In this document: positions 15,853-24,686 of the stretch, piece by piece | Position numbering within the stretch: the stretch's first letter is position 1 | Layout: the number at the start of each line of letters is the position of its first letter | Assembly: GCA_024684175.1 (NCBI GenBank) | Contig: JAIKXJ010000063.1 | Location: 186,001-250,000, forward strand | Length of the DNA stretch: 64,000 nt | Direction: 5' to 3' | Source of the DNA: Erysipelotrichaceae bacterium | GTDB lineage: Bacteria > Bacillota_I > Bacilli_A > Erysipelotrichales > Erysipelotrichaceae | Notes under the pieces: generated by a model | Database searches by the model: none | Told to the model about the DNA's origin: nothing | What the model saw: only the letters and a program-made list of their open reading frames with translations | Translations under genes and position numbers: made by a program

Positions 15853-16764
15853 ATGTCTGCGCTGATCCTTACCACGATCGAGCTTTCCCTGATCGGTTCC
15901 CTGACCGTCCTTGGATTATACCTCAGCTATACGGTCTTGAACATCTGCGATCTTTCTACGGACGGCTGTTTCACTTTGGGCGCCTGCGTCGGAGCCATGG
16001 TCGCTTTGTCGGGACACCCCTTCCTGGCCGTCATCGCAGCGATGGCCGCCGGTTTTTTCTCAGGACTGATCGTCTCGATCTTACAGTGTTATTTCGGCAT
16101 CAATTCACTGCTGTCCGGGATCATCGTCAATACGGCTCTGTATTCGGTCGATATCGCGGTCATGGGAAATTCTTCCCTGGTCAATCTGAATAAAACGGTG
16201 ACGGTCTTTTTGATCGCAAAAGATCTTCTGCGTGAGACCCCGTTCTCCGCTTTCAGTCCTCTCTTGATCGAGATCTTCTTCGTCCTGATGCTGATCGGCT
16301 TCCTGACCTTCTTTTTAAAGACCCGCATCGGCCTGGCCGTCAAGGCGACCGGTGACAACCGTGTGATGGTCGAAGCCTCTTCTATCGATCCGCGTATCAT
16401 CACGCTGATCGGATTGAGCATTTCCAACAGCTTCACCGCCTTATCCGGCTGTATGCTGGCCTTGTCACAGAGATCCTGCAACATCGATATCGGCAGCGGC
16501 ATGGTCACGATCGCTCTCGCGTCTTTATTGATCGGAAGGATCTTCTCCAAAGAAAGAAAACTCACCGTTCAGCTGTTCTGCGCAGTCCTTGGTGCTTTCA
16601 TCTTCCGCAGCATCTATGCGATCGCTTTGCGCCTGAACATGCCGGCCTTCATGCTGAAGCTGGTCTCCGCCTGCATTGTCGCTTTAGCGATCAGTATCCC
16701 CTATCTGAAGACCAGGCTGCCGCTGATCAGACGAAGAAGGATGCTGAAAAAGGAGGCCTCATGA
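15853..16764 (+). CDS. trpY: Tryptophan ABC transporter permease
   Basis: 303 residues with eight or nine predicted membrane helices, of the branched-chain-like permease family used by TrpXYZ systems. Recognisable pieces are LSTDGCFTLGACVGA, FGINSLLSGIIVNTALYS, KATGDNRVMVEASSID and the LSNSFTALSGCMLALSQ-like segment. Starts one base past the trpX stop and overlaps trpZ by four bases (ATGA). Confidence 0.92.
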   Translation: MSALILTTIELSLIGSLTVLGLYLSYTVLNICDLSTDGCFTLGACVGAMVALSGHPFLAVIAAMAAGFFSGLIVSILQCYFGINSLLSGIIVNTALYSVDIAVMGNSSLVNLNKTVTVFLIAKDLLRETPFSAFSPLLIEIFFVLMLIGFLTFFLKTRIGLAVKATGDNRVMVEASSIDPRIITLIGLSISNSFTALSGCMLALSQRSCNIDIGSGMVTIALASLLIGRIFSKERKLTVQLFCAVLGAFIFRSIYAIALRLNMPAFMLKLVSACIVALAISIPYLKTRLPLIRRRRMLKKEAS

Positions 16765-17546
16765 TCCAGATAAGACATCTCAACAAGATCTTCAATGAGA
16801 AGACGGTCAATGAAAAAAGAGCGATCGACGATCTTTCGCTCACGGTCAATGACGGTGACTTCATCTGTATGATCGGCGCCAACGGATCGGGCAAGTCGAC
16901 CCTGTTGCAGTGTCTCTCCGGCGCCTTGATCAGCGAATCGGGCAGTATCCTGATGGATGGAAAAGACATCACGCTGCATTCCCAGCATCAGCGGGCTGAC
17001 CAGATCGGCCACCTGTTTCAGGATCCGCTGGCCGGAACGGCTCCGCACATGAGTGTTGAAGAAAATCTGGCGCTGGCTGCCAAGACCGGCGGCTGGTTCT
17101 CTTTGATTGGCAAAAACGACAGAAAACTTTTCAGAGAAAAGCTGGCAAGCCTGGATATGGGTCTGGAAGACAAACTGGATGTCAATGTCGGTACCCTGTC
17201 CGGCGGTATGCGCCAGGCTCTGGCTCTGGTCATGAATACGATACGAAGGCCGAAGCTTCTCCTGCTGGATGAACATACGGCTGCCCTGGATCCGCAAAGT
17301 GCCGCAAAAGTACTGGAACTGACGAAAAAAGCCGTTGACGAAGGCAAACTGACCTGTATCATGGTCACGCACGATATGCAGACCGCATTGGATCTCGGAA
17401 ACCGGCTGATCATGATGCATGAAGGAAAGATCATCCTGGATCTGAACAAGGAAGAAAAAGAAAAACTGAGTGTCGAAGACCTGATCGCAATGTTCCGCTC
17501 CAAAACAAAGGAAGATCTGCTCAGCGACCGGATGCTGCTGTCATAA
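16761..17546 (+). CDS. trpZ: Tryptophan ABC transporter ATPase
   Basis: 261-residue ABC ATPase: Walker A GANGSGKSTLLQ (about 37-48), Q-loop LFQDPLAG, signature LSGGMRQALAL, Walker B LLLLDEHTAALDP. The Walker B glutamate is present, but the canonical DEPT is DEHT, as is common in this subfamily. Drives import with TrpXY. Ends at a bidirectional terminator. Confidence 0.93.
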   Translation: MIQIRHLNKIFNEKTVNEKRAIDDLSLTVNDGDFICMIGANGSGKSTLLQCLSGALISESGSILMDGKDITLHSQHQRADQIGHLFQDPLAGTAPHMSVEENLALAAKTGGWFSLIGKNDRKLFREKLASLDMGLEDKLDVNVGTLSGGMRQALALVMNTIRRPKLLLLDEHTAALDPQSAAKVLELTKKAVDEGKLTCIMVTHDMQTALDLGNRLIMMHEGKIILDLNKEEKEKLSVEDLIAMFRSKTKEDLLSDRMLLS

Positions 17547-17572
17547 AAAAACTTCGGGACCGAAGTTTTTTT
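17545..17572. terminator. Bidirectional terminator trpZ/galK
   Basis: Stem ACTTCGG / CCGAAGT, extended by A and T runs on both sides, between convergent trpZ and galK. Confidence 0.9.
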
Positions 17573-17574
17573 GA

Positions 17575-18852
17575 TCAGATCAGAGTTTTTGTACCGAACG
17601 GCCGGACCCTTACCTGCAACAGGCAGTCTTCACCGAAGACCGAAGCCATCAGTCTGGAGATGCCCTCGACTTTATCTTTCGGTACGATCAGCTGTATCGT
17701 TCCTTCGAAACCGCCGCCGTGGACACGGTATGCCCCTTCGCTTCCCAGATGCATGTCCGCCAGTGCAAGGCCGATCGACAGAGACTGGGAATTGACGCGG
17801 GAAGCCGGGTAGACGTTCTGCAGATATTCAAAGGATGACCTGCCGGATTCTTTCATCAGATAAAGAAGCTGATCGATATCATCATTGCGGATCGCTTCCC
17901 TTTCCCGGACCGCTCTTGCATCTTCATTGTAGAAATGAAGGGCACGAAGCATCGCCCGGTCGTTTTTGACTTTTTCACGGATCTCTTTGAAATCCGCAAG
18001 CAGTTTCTCCAAAGAAGAATCCGCCAGATAATCGACACCGAGTTCTTTGGCGACGCTTTTGATCTCATTGGGAACTGCGGCATACTCATGTGACAGATCG
18101 GAATGATCGCCCTTGGTGTTGACTAGGATCAGTTCATAGCCATGATCCGAGAACGAGAAATCGAAGTTTTCGATGACCGGATCCTCCGGTTTACGGAAAT
18201 CGATCGTCACGAAACCGCCGACCGAGATCGCCATCTGGTCGAGCAGACCGCTCGGTTTGCCGAAGTAGACGTTTTCGGCGAACTGGCCGATCTTTGCCCG
18301 CAGGATCGGATCGATCCTTCCTTCGTTGTATAAGGCATTGAAGATCTCCACCAACATCACTTCAAAACAAGCCGAAGAAGAGATGCCTGAGCCGACCAGG
18401 ACCCGCGATTCACATAAGGCATCGAAACCGCCGTATCTGTAACCCAGATTGTTCAGACGGAATGCGACACCGCGGATCAGAGCTTCCGAAGTGTTGGTTT
18501 CTTCTTCCCGGACGGAAAGATCGTTCAGATCGACCGGTGCGATCTTGAAATCACCGTCCCGATAATGGACCATGTTCTTGTCGTTAGCTTTGACGACCGC
18601 AAGATTGTCGATGCTGAGTCCGGCTGCCACGACATGACCGTGCTGATGATCGGTGTGATTGCCGCCGATCTCGGAACGGCCGGGCGAAGAGACGAAATGA
18701 TAGTCTCCGTCGCCGTATAATTCATACGCCTTGTCCAAAAGGCGCAGATATCTTTGTTTTTCCGAAGAAAGATCATCTTCACAGATGATCTTTTTCATTA
18801 GAGGATCGATCTCAGAGGAAACGATATACGCTTTCAGGTCTGCATAATTCAT
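17575..18852 (-). CDS. galK: Galactokinase
   Basis: GHMP kinase that makes galactose-1-phosphate. 425 residues. Motif 1 is SPGRSEIGGNHTDHQHG (56-72), a variant of the common PGRVNLIGEHTDYN: the Glu before HTD is Asn here. Motif 2 VLVGSGISSSA (151-161), catalytic region PSGLLDQMA with D205, and motif 3 VHGGGFEG are intact. The variant motif occurs in a distinct Firmicutes branch, as I recall it, so substrate range could differ. Four bases behind the ROK kinase, at the end of a unit that begins upstream with rimO. Confidence 0.92.
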   Translation of the reverse strand: MNYADLKAYIVSSEIDPLMKKIICEDDLSSEKQRYLRLLDKAYELYGDGDYHFVSSPGRSEIGGNHTDHQHGHVVAAGLSIDNLAVVKANDKNMVHYRDGDFKIAPVDLNDLSVREEETNTSEALIRGVAFRLNNLGYRYGGFDALCESRVLVGSGISSSACFEVMLVEIFNALYNEGRIDPILRAKIGQFAENVYFGKPSGLLDQMAISVGGFVTIDFRKPEDPVIENFDFSFSDHGYELILVNTKGDHSDLSHEYAAVPNEIKSVAKELGVDYLADSSLEKLLADFKEIREKVKNDRAMLRALHFYNEDARAVREREAIRNDDIDQLLYLMKESGRSSFEYLQNVYPASRVNSQSLSIGLALADMHLGSEGAYRVHGGGFEGTIQLIVPKDKVEGISRLMASVFGEDCLLQVRVRPFGTKTLI

Positions 18853-18856
18853 AAGC

Positions 18857-19762
18857 TTAACCTAAATGTGATTTTCCGATCATCGCTGCACCAAGAACGC
18901 CCGGTTCCGCAAGCTGTGCTTTCAGGATCGGAACATCGCGCATGGCTTCGTGTGCCATGGAACGGAAATACTCTTTTACTTTGGAGAAATAGATCGCCGA
19001 AGAATGAGAACAGCCGCCGCCGATGACGAAGCAATCCGGAGCACAGATCGCCGAGATCGCAGCCAGGCAAGTCGCAAAGTCTTTCGACATCTTGTCGACG
19101 ATCGCCATCGCCACTTCATTGCCTTCTCCCGCCAGCAGGAAGACCTTCCTTGCGGAATCGCCCTTCTCACCGATCAGGTCTTTGCCGATCAATCCGAGCG
19201 CTGTACCGGAAGCAACGGATTCGACACCGCCTCTGTTGAGGTGGGAATAGACCGGATACTGCTTGGCATCCGGATCGACGATGACATTGGCGACTTCACC
19301 TGCATAGCCTTTGTGACCCGAGATGACTTTTCCGTCGATCACCAGAGCTCCGCCGATACCGGTCGAATGGGTCAGGAAGTAGACTTCATGATAACCTCTG
19401 CCGGCACCCAGAACGGCTTCCGCCAGGCCTGCTGCATTGGCATCGTTGTCAAGGAATACAGGAATACCGGTCACCTTCTGCATGTTGTCCGCAAACGGAT
19501 AACCTTCACAGCCCGGGATATTGGTCGCCTGTGTGATGACGTTGCGTTCGCCATCTACCGGTCCCGGGATCGCCAGACCGATCGATCTGACATCGGAAAG
19601 ATCGAACTGTTTCAGAAGGTCGAGAATGTTTTCCTCGATCTTTTCCGGCCCTTCCAGACCATGAGACTGTGCGATGACATCCTGAACGATCCTGCCCTCA
19701 TCATCCACTTTGGCGATCCTGACGTTCGTACCGCCTAAATCGATTCCTACATAATAATTCAT
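18857..19762 (-). CDS. ROK-family sugar kinase, zinc motif absent
   Basis: 301 residues. The ATP site DLGGTN is at the N-terminus and the catalytic LDNDANAAGLAE and STGIGGALVIDG follow. The ROK zinc motif is gone: where family members have GH then CxCGxxGCxE, this protein has AGEVANV and NRGGVES. Sugar specificity (glucose, N-acetylmannosamine or other) cannot be read from sequence. Paired with galK four bases downstream, and five bases after rimO. ATG has GAGGTAA upstream. Confidence 0.88.
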   Translation of the reverse strand: MNYYVGIDLGGTNVRIAKVDDEGRIVQDVIAQSHGLEGPEKIEENILDLLKQFDLSDVRSIGLAIPGPVDGERNVITQATNIPGCEGYPFADNMQKVTGIPVFLDNDANAAGLAEAVLGAGRGYHEVYFLTHSTGIGGALVIDGKVISGHKGYAGEVANVIVDPDAKQYPVYSHLNRGGVESVASGTALGLIGKDLIGEKGDSARKVFLLAGEGNEVAMAIVDKMSKDFATCLAAISAICAPDCFVIGGGCSHSSAIYFSKVKEYFRSMAHEAMRDVPILKAQLAEPGVLGAAMIGKSHLG

Positions 19763-19767
19763 TATAT

Positions 19768-21069
19768 TTACCTCTTTTTTTTCATTATACCAAGCAGGTC
19801 GTAGTTTTGATACCCATTGATCTCAACTTCATAAAATTCTCCGATCTTGACTTCCTCATCGGTCTTTATGTAGATGATGCCGTCGATCCCATCAGGAGCT
19901 GACATATAGCTTCTTGCCACATAGCGGTCGAACAGCGATTCGTAGCGTTCGATCAAAGCCGTATAGGTCTTGCCTACTCGGCTTTCGTTCTTCTTTCTGA
20001 CGATCTCCTGCTGTAAAGCCATGAGCTTTTCGTAACGCTCCTGTTTGATTTCTTCTTCGATCTGTCCGTCCATATCGTAAGCTTTAGTGTCTTCTTCCGG
20101 CGAATACGTGAACGCGCCTAAAGAATCGAAACCGATCTGCTCAACGAGATCGAGCGTATCGTTAAACGTCTGTTCTGTTTCGTGCGGGAAACCGACGATC
20201 AGCGTCGTACGGATATAGGCATCCTTGAAGTACTTGCGTATCAAAGCGATCTTGTCTTTGATCAGCTGCACGCTGCCGCGGCGGTTCATCAGTTTCAAGA
20301 TCTCATCGTTGCCGTATTGGATCGGGATATCGAAATACGGAAGTACTCTCTTGCACCGTGCTATCTGCTGCAGCAGATCTTCTTCGATCTCATCGGGATA
20401 CATATAGAGGATACGGATCCAGGTGAACGGAAGTTCGTCGAGCTCTTTGATCAAGTCTTTCAAAGCGAAACGTCCGTAGAGATCATGACCGTAATAGGTC
20501 GTGTCCTGCGCCACCACATTTAGCTCTTTCACGCCGGAAGCAAGAAGCTGCTTTGCTTGCGCAACGTTGTCTTCGATCGGATAAGAGCGGCAATTCCCTC
20601 TGATCAAAGGGATCGCGCAATAGGAACAGCGGTTGTCACAGCCGTCCGAGATCTTCAGATAGGCAGTGTAGGAACTGTTGGCCAGTTTGCGGTTTTTGCC
20701 GTACATGTGAAGGAAACGGTGTCCGAGCAGATCTGACAGAAGTTCCGGCAGTTTCGGATAGTCTTCGATCGGAACGAAAAGATCGACTTCCGGAAACTCT
20801 TCCCGGCATTCTTTCAGATAACGCTGCACGAAACAGCCGGTCACGATCAGTTTTTTCAGATTGTCTTTCTTATATTCGGCGATCTCCAGGATCGTATCGA
20901 TCGCTTCTTCTTTCGCCGACAAGATGAAACCGCAGGTATTGATCAGGATCACATCGCACCGTTTCAGGTCATATTCATACTCAAAAAACGGATCCTCAAA
21001 AAGACCGATGATGTTTTCGCTGTCGACCAGATTCTTGGCACAGCCAAGTGAAATAAAGCCTACTTTCAT
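19768..21069 (-). CDS. rimO: Ribosomal protein S12 methylthiotransferase RimO
   Basis: Radical-SAM methylthiotransferase acting on Asp of ribosomal protein S12. 433 residues: N-terminal UPF0004 domain with three cluster cysteines (SLGCAKN, NTCGF, TGCF), radical-SAM CxxxCxxC in DGCDNRCSYCAIP, and a C-terminal TRAM-like domain. The CAKNLVDSE sequence fits RimO rather than MiaB. Starts one base after the MATE gene stop. Confidence 0.95.
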   Translation of the reverse strand: MKVGFISLGCAKNLVDSENIIGLFEDPFFEYEYDLKRCDVILINTCGFILSAKEEAIDTILEIAEYKKDNLKKLIVTGCFVQRYLKECREEFPEVDLFVPIEDYPKLPELLSDLLGHRFLHMYGKNRKLANSSYTAYLKISDGCDNRCSYCAIPLIRGNCRSYPIEDNVAQAKQLLASGVKELNVVAQDTTYYGHDLYGRFALKDLIKELDELPFTWIRILYMYPDEIEEDLLQQIARCKRVLPYFDIPIQYGNDEILKLMNRRGSVQLIKDKIALIRKYFKDAYIRTTLIVGFPHETEQTFNDTLDLVEQIGFDSLGAFTYSPEEDTKAYDMDGQIEEEIKQERYEKLMALQQEIVRKKNESRVGKTYTALIERYESLFDRYVARSYMSAPDGIDGIIYIKTDEEVKIGEFYEVEINGYQNYDLLGIMKKKR

Positions 21070-21070
21070 A

Positions 21071-22420
21071 TCAATTCACCAATTCCGTTAAATTATTCGC
21101 CCACTTATAACTATTGTATCGTTTTAAGGTCAGGATGAAACGAACGACCTGTTCCATCTGACAGAAAAGCACCAGCAAGACCACATCTTTCATACCGAGA
21201 TATACTCCGGCAAAAGCGATCGGGATCCCGACGGCATACATGATCCCGGAGTCCAGCAGGTTGTAGATCTTCGAATCTCCGCCCGCCTTCAAAGTACAGA
21301 ACATGACATAAGTGAAGACGCGCAGGAACGCCTTGAAGCCGTAGACCGCCAGCATTTTCGTACATTGCGCGTGGATCAAGGGATCTGAAATGTGGTAAAG
21401 GCGCAAGAAGACCGGCGACATGGCGACCATGAAGACCCATAAAGCCGCACCGACCGCAAAAGACAGGCCGAGATGATATCTCGACTCTTCTTTCGCCTGT
21501 TCGATCCTGCCCTCGCCCAGAAGCGTTCCGACGATGATCGAAACCGCCTCGCCATAGCCCCATACGGCAAACAAAGCCAGCGAAAGGATCTCCGAGCTGA
21601 CATAGATGACTTCCATCGAAGAAGATCCCAACATCCCGTAAGCCTTATTGAACAAAGACTGTCCGAAACCGAACAACATCTCATTGAACGCGATCGGAAG
21701 GACTTTTCCGATGAACGGGATGACGAAACCTGAACGGAAAGAAAACATCTCCCGGATGCCGGCCAGGAAGACCGGACGGTCATGCAAGGCATAGGCGACC
21801 GTCACGATGCAGCAGATCATCTCGCTGAGCAGAACCGCCATGCCCGCACCGGCCACGCCTTTGTGTAAGATATAGATGAACACGTAATTGCACAAGATAT
21901 TCAGCGCGACATAGAACGTCGAGACGGCAAAAGCGACTCGGGTCCTGTGCATCGCCTGATACATACTGCGAAAGGAAGTCGTGATGCACATGAAGATCAG
22001 CGAGATCATCACATAACGCAGATACGTCCAGGAATACGGCATCAGGACTTCATCGTTGAGATAAAACAATAAGAGTTTATCGCCGAACAAAAAGACCACA
22101 GCGATCCAGAAAAACGCGTTCAGCAAGGAGGACACGAGAAAAAGACCCTGCGTCCTGGCCATGTTCTTATAGTTTCCGGCACCGAAGAACTGTGCACCGA
22201 ACAAAGCCGCACCGGCCTCGAAGCCCCAAAGCAGATAATCATGGAGATATACGATGTTGTTGGCATTGCCAACGGCAGTGACCATGCCGATCGAAGAGAC
22301 CATGATCGAACAGATGATCGAACGGCACGACAAAAGAAGCTGTGACAAAGCGCATGGCAGTGCGATCCGATATACTTTTTTATAAAAATCCCCATCGCCG
22401 ATATAAGACCTGATGTTCAT
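21071..22420 (-). CDS. MATE family efflux transporter
   Basis: 449 residues with about twelve membrane helices in two halves, the multidrug and toxin extrusion fold (DinF/NorM class) driven by Na+ or H+. Substrate not predictable. Start ATG 22420; a TATAAT on the minus strand ends nine bases upstream and there is no Shine-Dalgarno, so the leader would be only a few bases. Followed by rimO, the ROK kinase and galK with minimal gaps. Confidence 0.88.
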   Translation of the reverse strand: MNIRSYIGDGDFYKKVYRIALPCALSQLLLSCRSIICSIMVSSIGMVTAVGNANNIVYLHDYLLWGFEAGAALFGAQFFGAGNYKNMARTQGLFLVSSLLNAFFWIAVVFLFGDKLLLFYLNDEVLMPYSWTYLRYVMISLIFMCITTSFRSMYQAMHRTRVAFAVSTFYVALNILCNYVFIYILHKGVAGAGMAVLLSEMICCIVTVAYALHDRPVFLAGIREMFSFRSGFVIPFIGKVLPIAFNEMLFGFGQSLFNKAYGMLGSSSMEVIYVSSEILSLALFAVWGYGEAVSIIVGTLLGEGRIEQAKEESRYHLGLSFAVGAALWVFMVAMSPVFLRLYHISDPLIHAQCTKMLAVYGFKAFLRVFTYVMFCTLKAGGDSKIYNLLDSGIMYAVGIPIAFAGVYLGMKDVVLLVLFCQMEQVVRFILTLKRYNSYKWANNLTELVN

Positions 22421-22429
22421 ACTGTCAAT

Positions 22430-22435
22430 ATTATA
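22430..22435 (-). promoter_or_regulatory. -10 element of the MATE-rimO-ROK-galK unit
   Basis: Minus-strand TATAAT ending nine bases before ATG 22420. No good -35; the region upstream is the helicase hairpin. Confidence 0.5.
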
Positions 22436-22437
22436 TA

Positions 22438-22465
22438 AGAAACAAGGCTATTCTGCCTTGTTTCT
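22438..22465 (-). terminator. Hairpin over the helicase stop codon
   Basis: 11-bp perfect stem AGAAACAAGGC / GCCTTGTTTCT, six-base loop, overlapping the helicase TAG. The tail is TATATAAT rather than a T run, so termination may be partial. Confidence 0.55.
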
Positions 22466-23785
22466 CTGCTTCTCTTTGTACCGTTCGAGACGTTCTTCCT
22501 TGATCTTGGACTGGATGAATTCTCTTCTTTTTCTGCGCTTGATCTTTTCGACCTGCGCTGTCTTCTTTTTCTTATAATTCGGTTTTACTTTCTCGTTTTT
22601 GCGGTAAAGGGTCTTGACGATCGCCTTCTCATCCGCATCGGGCTTGCTTTGTTTCTTTGCCGTCGGATTGTTGGCTTCCTTCCATGCCCCGCGCTTGAAT
22701 TCCTTTGCCAGGAAGTTGACGCCCTTCTTGTTCAAAGTGCGGATGGCATCCAGGTCGCTTTCCTTATAAAGCAGGTAACAGGTGCCGTCTTTCTCGTTGC
22801 GTCCGGTACGGCCTGCCCTGTGCATGTAAAACTGCAGCTGTTTGGGAAGACCCATCGAAATGACATGAGAGATGCCGTCGATATCGATGCCGCGGGAAGC
22901 GACGTCCGATGCAACGACATAAGTATATTTCTTGGCCTGCAGATCCTTGATCGCCTTCTGCCGGCTGCGGGAATCTAGACCTCCGTGCAGCAATAAGACT
23001 TTGACGCCCTTTTCTTTCAGATATTCATAAGTCTCATCCGCCTCATCTTTGGAATTGGCGAAGATCAGACAGACATAAGGCTTGAAACCCGGCAGGATAT
23101 CGTAAACGACTTCCTTATAATCCTTGTGCTTGCAGTTGACAAGGACATGACTGATCCGCGGATCGCGCTTGCTGTCATCCACCCGTACGATCTTCGGACT
23201 GTTCAGATACTTCTTTACGAAGACATTGAGCTCTTCCGGGAAAGTCGCCGAAAAACACAGGACCTGAGGATCCTTCACCATATGGGAGAAGACGATGTCG
23301 ATGTCTTCCAGAAAACCGTATTCCAGCGTCATATCCGCTTCGTCGATGACGAACATCTGCACGAAATCCACACGCAGAGCATTGGAAACGAAAAGGTCTT
23401 TGATCCTGCCCGGCGTGCCGATGACGATGTGCGGCGTATTCTCCATCTTCGAGATCGATTTTTTCTTGTCCGTACCGCCGGCCAGCAGCTGGATGCGCAG
23501 GTCTTCATAGACTTCCTTCATCAGCAGGCAGTTCTGATAGACCTGATAAGCCAGTTCCCTGGTCGGCAGAGAGATCAGCACCTGTGTCTTGTCGGAAACG
23601 GGATTGATCATTTCCATGATCGGGATCAGATAGGCATGCGTCTTTCCGGTGCCGGTCTTTGATAAAGCGATCACATCCTTGTTGGACGAGGTGTATTTCA
23701 GTACTTCTTCCTGCACCTTCGTGAGCTCTTCAAAACCGTTGAGTTCGATAAATCTTTTTGTCGTTTCTTTAAGCTTTCTGTTCAT
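22448..23785 (-). CDS. DEAD-box ATP-dependent RNA helicase
   Basis: 445 residues. Q-motif region, motif I SKTGTGKTHAYLIP, GTPGR, motif II DEAD (VIDEADMTLEYG), SAT, then ASDVASRGIDI and HRAGRTGR in the second RecA domain, ending in a lysine-rich tail that should bind RNA (CshB/RhlE-like). I prefer ATG 23785 (MNRKLKETT); ATG 23791 is the alternative. Both lie just past an extended -10 (TGCTAAAAT) and have no Shine-Dalgarno. Divergent from ispH. Confidence 0.92.
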   Translation of the reverse strand: MNRKLKETTKRFIELNGFEELTKVQEEVLKYTSSNKDVIALSKTGTGKTHAYLIPIMEMINPVSDKTQVLISLPTRELAYQVYQNCLLMKEVYEDLRIQLLAGGTDKKKSISKMENTPHIVIGTPGRIKDLFVSNALRVDFVQMFVIDEADMTLEYGFLEDIDIVFSHMVKDPQVLCFSATFPEELNVFVKKYLNSPKIVRVDDSKRDPRISHVLVNCKHKDYKEVVYDILPGFKPYVCLIFANSKDEADETYEYLKEKGVKVLLLHGGLDSRSRQKAIKDLQAKKYTYVVASDVASRGIDIDGISHVISMGLPKQLQFYMHRAGRTGRNEKDGTCYLLYKESDLDAIRTLNKKGVNFLAKEFKRGAWKEANNPTAKKQSKPDADEKAIVKTLYRKNEKVKPNYKKKKTAQVEKIKRRKRREFIQSKIKEERLERYKEKQRNKAE

Positions 23786-23793
23786 ACGCATAT

Positions 23794-23813
23794 ATTTTAG
23801 CATACGATATAAT
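23794..23813. promoter_or_regulatory. Divergent -10 elements of helicase and ispH
   Basis: Minus strand extended -10 TG-C-TAAAAT (hexamer 23799-23794) points to the helicase; plus strand TATAAT (23808-23813) ends six bases before ispH ATG. Both predict almost no 5' leader. Confidence 0.65.
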
Positions 23814-23819
23814 GAACTT

Positions 23820-24686
23820 ATGGAAATAAAAAAAGTCATTCCCAGCGGCTATTGCAAAGGCGTCGTCAACGCCATCCGTCTGGCCAAAAAGACAAAACAA
23901 GACAATCCGGACCGTGACGTCTATATCTTAGGCATGCTGGTGCACAACTCCTTCGTCACCATGGAGCTCTCACAGCTCGGCATCATCACCCTTGACGATT
24001 CCAAGACTTCCAAATCCGAACTCCTGGATCAGATCGATCAGGGCATCGTGATCTTTACGGCACACGGCATTTCCGATGCGATCAAGGCCAAGGCAGTCGC
24101 AAAAGGACTGACTTATGTCGATGCGACCTGCGTCGATGTCTTGAAGACCCAGAACATCATCCGCAGCTATCTTGATAAAGGCTATGACATCATCTACTTC
24201 GGCAAGCAGAAGCATCCGGAAGCGGAAGCTGTCTTATCCATCTCAGAAAAGATCCACCTGGTCTGCAACGAAACGATGCTCGATGAGCTGAATATAGATA
24301 ACGACAAGATCTTTCTGACCAATCAGACGACGATGTCTTATCTCGAACTGCACGATCTGTTCGAACTGGTCCGCAAAAAATATCCCGGCGTCATCGTCCA
24401 AGAAGAGATCTGCAATGCCACTTCCTCCAGGCAGCAGGCCATTTCCGAACTCAAAGACTGCGATGTCTTATATGTCGTCGGCGATGTCAAATCCAACAAT
24501 ACCGCCAAACTCGTCGATATCGGAAAGAAACACGGCATCAAAAAAGTCCTGTTGATACAGGACTATAAGGATATCGATCTCAAAGATACGGACGGCGCAA
24601 GCCATGTCTATGTGACTGCCGGAGCTTCGACTCCGCCCAAACTGATCGAAGAAGTGATCGCCTATCTAAGGACGCAGCACGCTTAA
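23820..24686 (+). CDS. ispH: 4-hydroxy-3-methylbut-2-enyl diphosphate reductase
   Basis: IspH is the last step of the MEP isoprenoid pathway, a 4Fe-4S enzyme giving IPP and DMAPP. 288 residues from ATG 23820; the longer upstream reading lies antisense to the helicase and is not conserved-looking. Cluster cysteines are in PSGYCKGV, VDATCVDV and EEICNATS; substrate-binding His residues in VHNSF and TAHGI. No Shine-Dalgarno; TATAAT ends six bases before the start. The end overlaps the convergent flippase gene by 21 bases. Confidence 0.95.
   Translation: MEIKKVIPSGYCKGVVNAIRLAKKTKQDNPDRDVYILGMLVHNSFVTMELSQLGIITLDDSKTSKSELLDQIDQGIVIFTAHGISDAIKAKAVAKGLTYVDATCVDVLKTQNIIRSYLDKGYDIIYFGKQKHPEAEAVLSISEKIHLVCNETMLDELNIDNDKIFLTNQTTMSYLELHDLFELVRKKYPGVIVQEEICNATSSRQQAISELKDCDVLYVVGDVKSNNTAKLVDIGKKHGIKKVLLIQDYKDIDLKDTDGASHVYVTAGASTPPKLIEEVIAYLRTQHA

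Noticed and set aside
23649..23819. Longer N-terminus for ispH
   Set aside because: Entirely antisense to the helicase N-terminus and upstream of a good -10; IspH begins with the short MEIKKVIPSGYCKG region.
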